Source of the DNA: an uncultured Mycobacterium sp.
GTDB taxonomy: Bacteria; Actinomycetota; Actinomycetes; Mycobacteriales; Mycobacteriaceae
Assembly: GCA_900078375.1 (NCBI GenBank)
Contig: FLQS01000012.1
Coordinates: 186,001 to 250,000, forward strand
DNA length: 64,000 nt
Direction of reading: 5' to 3'
Within the stretch, counting starts at the first letter, position 1. Each line of letters starts with the position of its first letter. The notes below the pieces were generated by a model. The model was not told the DNA's origin. It saw only the letters and a list, made by a program, of their open reading frames with translations, and ran no database searches. Shown here piece by piece: positions 1-6,840 of the stretch. The position numbers were made by a program, and so were the translations under genes.

Positions 1-488
1 GGGTCGGCGCACATCCCGTGCGGGCCTTCACCGTTGCCGCCGGGGAATCGGGCGGCGCGATCGGTACCGCACTGCGTGCGGTTGCCGCTCGTGCCGGGTT
101 GGGTGCTGACGTCGGCGCCGGGCTGCGAGCCGTAGCCGGATCGACATCGGTTCCCGCGCAATGGGATCGGCTCGCGGTGTGCTGGCAGTTGGCCGCCGAC
201 CACGGTCTGGCGATGGCAGCGCTGCTTCGCGCGGCCCAGCGGGACATCATCGAACGCCAACGGTTCGCCGCTCGGGTCGAGGCCGGCCTGGCCGGGGCAC
301 GAGCCACCGCCACGATCCTCGCGGGCCTGCCGCTGCTCGGTGTCCTCCTGGGGGAATTGATCGGGGCGCATCCCGTCCGGTTCCTGCTCGGTGGCGGTGT
401 CGGCGCAGCGTTGCTGATTGCGGGCACAGTACTGGTCTGCGCGGGTTTGGTATGGGCCGACCGCATCACGGAACGACTGCTCACATGA
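1..488 (+). CDS. Type II secretion F-family protein, TadB-like (5' end cut by window)
   Basis: Inner-membrane platform protein of the Tad/Flp pilus machine, the equivalent of M. tuberculosis Rv3658c. The frame is already open at base 3, so the true start lies upstream and the GTG at 18 is only the first internal start. The visible ~160 residues hold the end of a cytoplasmic helical domain (AMAALLRAAQRDI) and two hydrophobic segments near the C-terminus (ILAGLPLLGVLLGELIG and ALLIAGTVLVCAGLVW), as expected for the GspF/TadB family. Its stop overlaps the next start as ATGA (485-488), which indicates translational coupling. Family assignment rests on the segment pattern and on the TadC, Flp and TadE-like genes that follow. 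Confidence 0.8.
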   Translation, partial: VGAHPVRAFTVAAGESGGAIGTALRAVAARAGLGADVGAGLRAVAGSTSVPAQWDRLAVCWQLAADHGLAMAALLRAAQRDIIERQRFAARVEAGLAGARATATILAGLPLLGVLLGELIGAHPVRFLLGGGVGAALLIAGTVLVCAGLVWADRITERLLT

Positions 489-1057
489 CCGTCGCCGCAG
501 TGCTACTGGCGGTCGCGCTGCTGGTTGCGCCGGGCCCGGCTGCCGTGCGCCGTCGCGTCGGATTGGGTCGGGTTCGCGCCGCGCCGGTTCGGCGCCGGCG
601 CCGAGACGATCCGCTGGCCACGGCCTCTGCGCTCGACGTGTTCGCGGTATGCCTGTCCGCCGGGATGTCGGTGGCCGCAGCTGCGGCGGCGACGGCACCG
701 TCGGCCCCGCATCGGCTTGGTGCGCTCTTGCGCCGCGCGGCCGACCTGCTGGCGTTGGGAGCTGACCCGGACACCGCCTGGTCAGCGCCGGCCGAGGCAG
801 CCGACGGTGGTGATGCGCTGGCTCGGCTCGCGCGCCGGTCGGCCTCCTCGGGTAGTGCCCTGGCTCAGGGCGTGGCCGAACTCGCCGAACAATCCCGCCA
901 GGATGCCGGCCACGCCGCGTCGGCAGCCGCGGAGCGGGCGTCGGTGCTGATCGCCGGACCGCTGGGGCTGTGCTTCCTACCCGCATTCATCTGCCTGGGC
1001 ATCGTGCCCGTGGTGGCTGGGTTGGCCGGCGACGTGTTCACGTCAGGGATTCTGTGA
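485..1057 (+). CDS. Type II secretion F-family protein, TadC-like
   Basis: Second membrane platform protein of the Tad pilus system (Rv3657c-like), 190 residues. The ATG at 485 overlaps the TadB stop and gives MTVAAVLLAVALLVAPGP, an N-terminal membrane helix. A basic stretch follows, then an Ala-rich cytoplasmic helical region (LDVFAVCLSAGMSVAAAAA), and the protein ends with two hydrophobic segments around ASVLIAGPLGLCFLPAFICL and IVPVVAGLAG. Mycobacterial TadC is short compared with the classical ~300-residue proteins, so the length fits. A longer frame upstream of 485 exists but lies inside tadB and was not used. Confidence 0.8.
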   Translation: MTVAAVLLAVALLVAPGPAAVRRRVGLGRVRAAPVRRRRRDDPLATASALDVFAVCLSAGMSVAAAAAATAPSAPHRLGALLRRAADLLALGADPDTAWSAPAEAADGGDALARLARRSASSGSALAQGVAELAEQSRQDAGHAASAAAERASVLIAGPLGLCFLPAFICLGIVPVVAGLAGDVFTSGIL

Positions 1058-1069
1058 GGGAGAGGAAAA

Positions 1070-1276
1070 GTGTTGTTCACCAATATGATTCGACAGTTCA
1101 AGTCGAGAATGGCCATGGTGGCGGTCGACGACGCAGGCATGTCCACGGTCGAGTATGCAATCGGGACGATTGCCGCCGCCGCGTTCGGCGCCATTCTGTA
1201 CAGCGTGGTCACCGGCGACTCGATCGTCGGCGCGCTGACCAACATCATCAACCGTGCGCTCAATACGAACGTCTAA
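1070..1276 (+). CDS. Flp-type pilin, DUF4244 (Rv3656c-like)
   Basis: Small pilin-like protein of 68 residues. The GTG at 1070 is preceded by a strong Shine-Dalgarno (GGGAGAGGAA, about 6 bases upstream). The N-terminal half is basic and is followed by the motif DDAGMSTVEYAIGTIAAAAFGA, the Flp prepilin pattern: Gly, five residues, Glu-Tyr, then a hydrophobic helix. Cleavage by a TadV/FppA prepilin peptidase would fall after the Gly. The predicted product is the major subunit of the Tad/Flp pilus. It sits between tadC and two TadE-like genes, the usual mycobacterial arrangement. Confidence 0.85.
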   Translation: MLFTNMIRQFKSRMAMVAVDDAGMSTVEYAIGTIAAAAFGAILYSVVTGDSIVGALTNIINRALNTNV

Positions 1277-1281
1277 GCGGT

Positions 1282-1602
1282 GACACCGGTTTCGCCACAG
1301 TCGAAGCGGCGATTGCCATCGCCGCGCTGGTCGTGGTGCTTGTCGTCTGCGCCGGCGGCCTCGCCGCGGTGGCGATGCAGGTGCGCTGCATCGACGCCGC
1401 CCGGGAGGCGGCGCGGCTGGCGGCCCGCGGCGACGAGACGAGCGCGGTGGCCGCAGCCCGTGGGGTCGGACCTACCGGGGCGACGCTGCAGCTACGTCGC
1501 GACGGCGGTTTCGTCGTCGCGACCGTCACCGGCCACTCCCGGCTGCTGCCGGGCGTCACCATCAGAGCCGACGCCGTCGCGGCCGCCGAGCCTGGCTCGT
1601 GA
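1282..1602 (+). CDS. TadE-like minor pilin (Rv3655c-like), start codon unresolved
   Basis: The reading frame encodes GFATVEAAIAIAALVVVLVV, a TadE-type prepilin motif with a Glu five residues after Gly, then a ~75-residue pseudopilin body (VRCIDAAREAARLAARGDE ... LPGVTIRADAV). No ATG, GTG or TTG exists in this frame between the flp stop (1276) and the motif. The first canonical starts are GTG 1333 and 1336, inside the hydrophobic helix, and upstream the frame runs through flp and tadC. The coordinate given is where the homologous region begins. Real initiation may use a non-canonical codon (ATT 1312, CTG 1327), frameshifting from the GTG at 1280, or GTG 1333. Function is inferred from context: a minor pilin of the Tad system. 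Confidence 0.65.
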   Translation, partial: DTGFATVEAAIAIAALVVVLVVCAGGLAAVAMQVRCIDAAREAARLAARGDETSAVAAARGVGPTGATLQLRRDGGFVVATVTGHSRLLPGVTIRADAVAAAEPGS

Positions 1603-1621
1603 CGACAGCGGGGCCGCTACG

Positions 1622-1933
1622 GTGTTGGCCGCGATCTTGATCGCCGCGTTGGTGTCGGTCACGTTGGCCGGTGTTCAGATCGGCAGCGCTGTGGTGGCGC
1701 GACACCGTGCGCAGGCGGGTGCGGACATGGCCGCGCTGGCCGCGGCCATGTGGCTGCCGCAGGGTGCCGACAGCGCGTGCCGGCAAGCAGCCGCGGTGAG
1801 CCGCGCCATGGGCGCGGCGCTCAGCGGTTGCGACGTCGACGAGCTCGACGTCGTGGTTGCGGTCGACGTGGCGACCGGCCGGCTACTCGGCGGCCGGGCC
1901 CACGCCGCGGCGCGGGCGGGACCCGCCGGCTAG
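1622..1933 (+). CDS. TadE-like secreted protein, helicase/secretion-neighbourhood type (Rv3654c-like)
   Basis: 103 residues from GTG 1622: a hydrophobic N-terminal helix (LAAILIAALVSVTLAGVQIG), then SAVVARHRAQAGADMAALAA, a signature of the small Flp-associated proteins called helicase/secretion neighbourhood TadE-like. Two Cys residues are present (SACRQ, SGCDV). The frame is open further upstream but holds no convincing start: the residues RDDSGAAT just before are encoded but follow no start codon. The conserved GAATV motif suggests the natural start could lie slightly upstream at a non-standard codon. It is the last gene of the tad operon and is tail-to-tail with the next gene, overlapping it by 4 bases. 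Confidence 0.7.
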   Translation: MLAAILIAALVSVTLAGVQIGSAVVARHRAQAGADMAALAAAMWLPQGADSACRQAAAVSRAMGAALSGCDVDELDVVVAVDVATGRLLGGRAHAAARAGPAG

Positions 1934-2937
1934 GCCTTGGTCAGCTTGGCCTCGGCCAGTTCCGCCTCAGTCGGCAGTCGCAGGGTGATCAGCCCGGCGA
2001 GGACGTCGTTGTCAACCTCCATACGGTTGACGGTGACATGCATCGGCACCCAACCGCTACCGACGCCAGGTAGCCGCAACACCCGGCTGGTGCTGCCGTT
2101 TTCGAACTCCTCGGCCATCGGGATCAGCTCACCGCGGTCGTCGGGATGGAACTGGATGCTGTGGCGCCAGTCGTAATACGGGCACGGCTCGTCCAGCCAT
2201 TTCAGCAGCTGCCAGTTGCTGAGGTCCACAAGTGCGCGGTGCACGCCCGTCTGGGATAGGCCGCCGAGGATCCGTTGCGCCAGGTGGTCGGGTGGCAGGC
2301 CGTCCTCGTCCACATCGCAACGCAGGTTCATCGCGCGGGCGATCAGGTGCGCGGAACCGTCCTCGACTTCCTCGATGGCTGTGCGCGCGACGAACCCCGT
2401 CCGCACGACCTCTCCACTATCGGTGAAAGTCCAAGTGGTGCAATATGTCCGGCCAGGATCCTCGTGCTTGGCCAAGGCCAGCACGTTGGACTCGTCACTG
2501 TTGAAGCTTCGGACAGGGAGATCCTCGGCGAACGCAATATCGTGGGTGGGTGCCTGCGTGGGATCCCTGCCGGCGTTGACCAGCGATTCGACGGTGTCCG
2601 TGGCGATGCCGAGCGTGATGTCCCACTTCAACGGCCCGGGTATTGGCCGCTGCGGCGGCTGCGCATCGGCAGGCCCGATCCACATGTGTACGCCGTGCAT
2701 CCGGCCGTCGGACATCCGCACCGGCTCGGTCCGGATCACCCGATCGCTCTTCGGGGTGATGCTGGCCAGGCTGTTGCCGGTCGTCACCGTTTCGGCAATG
2801 GCGGTTTGGATCGCCGCCAGATAGGGACTACGGCGCAGGTAGATCGCCAGCGGCACCAAGTTCTTCATCTGCCGGCCCTGAGCCGCCACCACGGGTTCGG
2901 TGCCGAGTGTCTCCACCAGCAGCCAATCGTGGGTCAT
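1930..2937 (-). CDS. Conserved mycobacterial protein, Rv3651-like (PAS/GAF-type predicted fold)
   Basis: 335 residues beginning MTHDWLLVETLGTEPVVAA. The length and sequence style match the Rv3651 family, known only from mycobacteria and relatives and annotated with DUF5593/DUF5628 domains. No signal peptide, membrane segment or catalytic motif is visible. The C-terminal part (WVPMHVTVNRMEVDNDVLAGLITLRLPTEAELAEA) resembles a PAS-like strand region. This is recall of the family, not something I can prove here. The ATG follows a -10 hexamer at 2944-2949 by 6 bases, so a leaderless transcript is likely. Biological role unknown; a sensory role is a guess. Confidence 0.7.
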   Translation of the reverse strand: MTHDWLLVETLGTEPVVAAQGRQMKNLVPLAIYLRRSPYLAAIQTAIAETVTTGNSLASITPKSDRVIRTEPVRMSDGRMHGVHMWIGPADAQPPQRPIPGPLKWDITLGIATDTVESLVNAGRDPTQAPTHDIAFAEDLPVRSFNSDESNVLALAKHEDPGRTYCTTWTFTDSGEVVRTGFVARTAIEEVEDGSAHLIARAMNLRCDVDEDGLPPDHLAQRILGGLSQTGVHRALVDLSNWQLLKWLDEPCPYYDWRHSIQFHPDDRGELIPMAEEFENGSTSRVLRLPGVGSGWVPMHVTVNRMEVDNDVLAGLITLRLPTEAELAEAKLTKA

Positions 2938-2943
2938 GGTCTC

Positions 2944-2949
2944 AGTTTA
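2944..2949 (-). promoter_or_regulatory. -10 hexamer TAAACT, leaderless start of the Rv3651-like gene
   Basis: Reading the minus strand, TAAACT is followed by six bases and then the ATG at 2937. This TANNNT + 6-8 nt + start layout is the mycobacterial leaderless-promoter pattern. Confidence 0.55.
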
Positions 2950-3165
2950 ACGGGCTACCGTGCGTCCACCTTCTGATGCGAACCCCGGGAATTCACTGGT
3001 GAGCTGCGGCTTTCTGTCCAGCAAACCGCCACGCTGTCGATTTCCTTGCGCGCAAAGTGGTCGTTGGGTATTTTTCGCTACGCCTCCAGCAGTGCGGGGC
3101 ATCCGCCAGCGGGTGCGTTCGCATCGTGGGAGCCGACCGTTCGAGGGGTCCGGTCGGCACGGCGA

Positions 3166-5493
3166 TCAGGCATTGCCGCCGGCCAGTTGCGCCAGAACGA
3201 GTTTGAGGACTCGGACCGCACCGGCCTTATCCAGCGGGTCATTCCCGTTGCCGCACTTGGGTGACTGCACGCATGATGGGCAGCCCTGCGGGCATTCGCA
3301 GGCCTCGATCGCCGCCGCGGTGGCACCCAGCCACGTGCTGGCCAGCCGGTAGCCGCGTTCGGCGAAACCGGCCCCGCCGGGGTGCCCGTCATAGACGAAC
3401 ACGGTGGGCAACCCGTCGGCGCCGACGGCCGTGGACAGACCACCGATGTCGCCGCGGTCGCAACTGGCCACCAGCGGCAACAAGCCGATCGCGGCATGCT
3501 CGGCCGCATGTAACGAACCCGGTATGCTTGTCTGTTCAATTCCACTGTCCAACAATGCTTCCGGGGTAATCGTGTACATCACCGCGGTGGTGGGCAGGCA
3601 GTGTTCGGGCATGTCGAGTTCGACGAAATCAATCACCTCACCGGACAACCGCCGGCGCAGGTAGCCGATCACCCGGTGGGTCACCGAGACCGGGACCAGG
3701 CCCAGCGTCACCACGTCGTAGTGGACACGTTCACCCGTTCCGGTGATCGCGATATCGGTGACCTCCCGCGCGAACGTGGCGTAGCCGGGATCCTCGGCGT
3801 GGACGAACGCCACCCCGTCCGAGAAGCTCAGCGAGTCGACGAGGTAACTCTCGCCCTGGTGCAGATACACGGCCCCGGGGTGAACCGTGGCCGGGGCCTG
3901 ACCCGCGCCGGTGCTACCCAGCATCCGGCCGGTACCGGACTCGACGATCGCGATCTGGCCCCCGGCCGAACCCCGGATATCCACCGCCGGATGCGGGTCC
4001 AGCCCGGCGGCCGGGAAGTACTTGCCACCGCGCCGGCGCAGCAACCCGTCCTCGACCAACTCGGCGGCCACCGGCTCGGCCTCCCAGCGGCGCACCTCCG
4101 CCTCGTCCAGCGGCAGTTCGGTTGCCGCGCACAGCAGCTGTGGGCCCAGAACGTAGGGGTTCCGCGGATCGATGACGACGCGCTCGACCGGCTTGTCGAG
4201 CAGTGCCTCGGGGTGGTGCACCAAATAGGTATCCAGCGGATCGTCGCGGGCGATGAGGACCACGAGGGCGCTCTGGCCGCGTCGGCCGGATCGGCCGGCC
4301 TGTTGCCAGAACGACGCCACCGTCCCCGGGAATCCCGCCAGCAACACCGCATCCAGCCCGGCGATGTCGATACCCAACTCGAGCGCGTTCGTGGTCGCCA
4401 GTCCGCGCAGTTCACCGCTGGACAGGGCACGTTCCAGCTCGCGCCGATCCTCGGCGAGGTAGCCCGCCCGGTAGGAGGCCACGGTGTCGCGCAGGTGCGG
4501 CGCGATGTCATCGAGTCGGGCTTGTGCGCTCAGCGCCGTCAGCTCCGCACCACGCCGGGATCGGACGAACGTCAACGTCCGCGCTCCCTCAGCAACCAAA
4601 TCGGCCATCATGCGGGCGGCCTCCGAGCCCGCCGAATATCGCACCGGCGCGCCATTCTCGCCCAGCAGGTCGGTGCGCAATTCGGGCTCCCACAGCGCCA
4701 CCGTTCGCGCACCGTGCGGTGAACCGTCTTCGGTCACGGCCGCCACGGTGTGCCCGATCAATTCCGCCGCGGTCTCACCCGGTGCGGCGGTGGTCGCGCT
4801 GGCGAAAATGACCGTGGGCCCCGGTGCCGACGCCGGCGCGTAGCGCTCGCACAGTCGCAGCAGCCGGCGCAACACCATCGCCACGTTCGAACCAAAAATC
4901 CCACGGTAGTAATGGCATTCGTCCACCACGATGTAGCGCAGCCCGCGCAGGAACACCGCCCAGCGGGCGTGGTTGCGCAGCAGCGACAGGTGGATCATGT
5001 CGGGGTTGGAGAACAGCCACCGTGAGCGTTCGCGGGCGAATCTGCGGACCTCGGTTCCAGTGTCGCCGTCATAGGACGCCGGTGCGACGTCGGCGAGTGC
5101 GGCCACCGCTGTGGTCAATGAATGGGCGGTGCGCAATTGGTCGTGGCCGAGCGCTTTCGTGGGGGACAAATAAAGTGCCCGCGCGCGCGGATCGCGTGCC
5201 AGCGCATCCATGATCGGCAATTGGAATGCCAGCGACTTACCCGATGCCGTGCCGGTGCTTATCACGACATGGTGGCAAGAGTGTGCAAGGTCGGCGGCAC
5301 GGACCTGATGCGACCACGGGCGGGCGATTCCGTGATCATGGAACGCGCGGAGCACATCTGGATCAGCCCAGGCAGGCCAGTCCGCGCCCGCCGCCTGGCG
5401 GGCGGGAAGCTCGGCGACGTGCCGCAGTGCCTCAGGCGATGATTCGGCGCCTGCGACGGCCGCGTTAAGCAGCTCGCTGCCGAAACTCACCAT
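3166..5493 (-). CDS. DEAD/DEAH-box helicase with DUF1998, MrfA-like (Rv3649-like)
   Basis: 775-residue superfamily 2 helicase. Motif I GTASGKS is at about residues 81-87, motif II DECH at about 191-194, and an SAT-like motif occurs in FASATTAAPGE. A C-terminal helicase domain carries QQAGRSGRRGQ (motif VI). The C-terminus is a DUF1998 region with a four-cysteine zinc cluster (CECPQGCPSCVQSPKCG). Proteins with this layout (B. subtilis MrfA) repair mitomycin-type DNA damage; transfer of that role is inference. The ATG at 5493 has a GAAAGG Shine-Dalgarno about 11 bases upstream. It is divergent from cspA. Confidence 0.88.
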   Translation of the reverse strand: MVSFGSELLNAAVAGAESSPEALRHVAELPARQAAGADWPAWADPDVLRAFHDHGIARPWSHQVRAADLAHSCHHVVISTGTASGKSLAFQLPIMDALARDPRARALYLSPTKALGHDQLRTAHSLTTAVAALADVAPASYDGDTGTEVRRFARERSRWLFSNPDMIHLSLLRNHARWAVFLRGLRYIVVDECHYYRGIFGSNVAMVLRRLLRLCERYAPASAPGPTVIFASATTAAPGETAAELIGHTVAAVTEDGSPHGARTVALWEPELRTDLLGENGAPVRYSAGSEAARMMADLVAEGARTLTFVRSRRGAELTALSAQARLDDIAPHLRDTVASYRAGYLAEDRRELERALSSGELRGLATTNALELGIDIAGLDAVLLAGFPGTVASFWQQAGRSGRRGQSALVVLIARDDPLDTYLVHHPEALLDKPVERVVIDPRNPYVLGPQLLCAATELPLDEAEVRRWEAEPVAAELVEDGLLRRRGGKYFPAAGLDPHPAVDIRGSAGGQIAIVESGTGRMLGSTGAGQAPATVHPGAVYLHQGESYLVDSLSFSDGVAFVHAEDPGYATFAREVTDIAITGTGERVHYDVVTLGLVPVSVTHRVIGYLRRRLSGEVIDFVELDMPEHCLPTTAVMYTITPEALLDSGIEQTSIPGSLHAAEHAAIGLLPLVASCDRGDIGGLSTAVGADGLPTVFVYDGHPGGAGFAERGYRLASTWLGATAAAIEACECPQGCPSCVQSPKCGNGNDPLDKAGAVRVLKLVLAQLAGGNA

Positions 5494-5783
5494 TTGAAAT
5501 CAGCCCTTTCGAAAAAATATCTACAGCCCCGTATCGAATTGTTCATCAGTTAGTAGCACCGAGACTGTCGCAAGAGCCTCCGACGTGATTGGATAAGGGC
5601 GGTCGCAGCTTCTGTGTTCGTGTGTCAGCACTCGCAGGATCGACGTTGCGATCGCGGTTCCTGCGAGGGTCTGTAGGTCGGGTGAGTTCCGACGACTCCA
5701 CGAAGGATGGCGGTCGGAACGGGCCCGGTCAGCCGAAAACTCGGTCGTCCGCTCCCGGTTGGAAGAGAAGGAAAGTACGAAAG
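5494..5783 (+). other. Leader region of cspA (290 bases, no gene)
   Basis: Intergenic space between the divergent helicase and cspA genes. I see no ORF with coding character. Cold-shock genes commonly have long structured 5' leaders that control translation, and the distance here would allow one. The stretch from 5596 on has GC-rich pairing potential, but no specific thermosensor motif can be named. A ribosome binding site-like GAAGGAAAG lies just ahead of the ATG at 5784. Confidence 0.4.
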
Positions 5784-5987
5784 ATGCCACAGGGAACTGT
5801 GAAGTGGTTCAACGCCGAGAAGGGTTTCGGGTTCATTGCACCCGAGGACGGCTCTGCCGACGTGTTCGTCCACTACACGGAAATTCAGGGGTCGGGGTTC
5901 CGCACCCTTGAGGAGAATCAAAAGGTCGAGTTCGAGGTCGGTCAGAGCCCCAAGGGACCGCAAGCCACTGGCGTGCGCTCCATCTGA
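5784..5987 (+). CDS. cspA: Cold-shock protein CspA
   Basis: 67-residue cold-shock domain protein with both RNA-binding motifs: RNP1 as [11 protein letters not shown] and RNP2 as DVFVHYTEI. It binds single-stranded RNA or DNA and acts as an RNA chaperone. The start is the ATG at 5784, giving the canonical [18 protein letters not shown]; the longer frame upstream (from 5589) is leader sequence, not protein. Length is normal for the family. It is a single gene followed by a strong hairpin terminator. Confidence 0.97.
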   Translation: MPQGTVKWFNAEKGFGFIAPEDGSADVFVHYTEIQGSGFRTLEENQKVEFEVGQSPKGPQATGVRSI

Positions 5988-6002
5988 TCAACTACGACAT
6001 CA

Positions 6003-6052
6003 CGAAACACCCCCGAGCGTCCCGGTGACGGGTATCGCCGGGGGTGCTTTCG
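6003..6052 (+). terminator. Rho-independent-like terminator after cspA
   Basis: CACCCCCG at 6008-6015 pairs with CGGGGGTG at 6039-6046. The stem extends outward through GAAA/TTTC with one bulged base and is followed by a short T-rich tract (CTTTCGTTCG). It sits 20 bases after the cspA stop. Confidence 0.75.
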
Positions 6053-6137
6053 TTCGTGGCTGTCCCACGGGAGACTTTCTTCTGAGGAACTCGCCACGCC
6101 CGCCGACAGCCGCACGGCTGCTGGTCGCTGACTGCCT

Positions 6138-6143
6138 TACTGT
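6138..6143 (+). promoter_or_regulatory. -10 hexamer TACTGT, leaderless start of the Rv3647c-like gene
   Basis: TACTGT is followed by six bases and the GTG at 6150, with no Shine-Dalgarno in between. Confidence 0.55.
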
Positions 6144-6149
6144 CGACTC

Positions 6150-6728
6150 GTGAGCCAGCTGTCGTTCTTCTCGGCTGAGTCGGTGCCCCCTGCGGTCGCC
6201 GACCTCACCGGGTTGCTTGCGGCGGCCGGGCAGGTGGTGATGGTCGGCGGCGGAGCACGGCTGTCGGTGGTGGTCGACGAGCGCTGGCGGGCCCAGGCGC
6301 TGGCCGACATGATCATCGACGCGGGGCTGGAAGCCGAGATCACCCGCACCGACGAAGACAATCCTCTGGTGCGCACTGCCGTCGACGTGCGGTTGGTGGG
6401 GATCGCCACCGACTGGACCAGAGGAGCGGTCAAGACGGTGCCGCCCCACTGGCTGCCGGGAGCCCGCGAGCTGCGGGCCTGGACGCTGGCCGCAGGCGTC
6501 CCGGACGCCGACCGATATCTGCTCGGATTGGATCCGCACGCACCCGATACGCATTCGCCGCTAGCATCGGCATTGATGCGGGTGGGAATCGCACCGACTC
6601 TGATTGGCACTCGGGGCGCTCGTCCGGCCCTGAGAATAAGTGGTCGCCGACGGCTATCACGCCTGGTAGAAACCGTGGGGGAGCCGCCTGATCTGATCGA
6701 GGCGTTGTCAGCGTGGCCCCGAATCTGA
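6150..6728 (+). CDS. Conserved hypothetical protein, Rv3647c-like
   Basis: 192 residues from GTG 6150 (MSQLSFFSAESVPPAV). No signal peptide, transmembrane segment or known catalytic motif is visible. The N-terminal half contains Gly/Val-rich alpha-beta sequence (GQVVMVGGGARLSVVVD), the middle has VDVRLVGIATDWTRGAVK, and the C-terminus is basic (RISGRRRLSRLVE). The location between cspA and topA matches Rv3647c, a gene conserved across mycobacteria. No function is assigned. A leaderless promoter precedes the GTG. Confidence 0.75.
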   Translation: MSQLSFFSAESVPPAVADLTGLLAAAGQVVMVGGGARLSVVVDERWRAQALADMIIDAGLEAEITRTDEDNPLVRTAVDVRLVGIATDWTRGAVKTVPPHWLPGARELRAWTLAAGVPDADRYLLGLDPHAPDTHSPLASALMRVGIAPTLIGTRGARPALRISGRRRLSRLVETVGEPPDLIEALSAWPRI

Positions 6729-6840
6729 GACATTCCCCTGCGGGGGTCAGTTTGCGTTGACCGGTCCAGAGTGCGAAATTGTCAGTTGCCCGCGGGTCGG
6801 GGGTACCTGTGGGCAAGACAGAAGTGGAGCGTAAGCGCAG

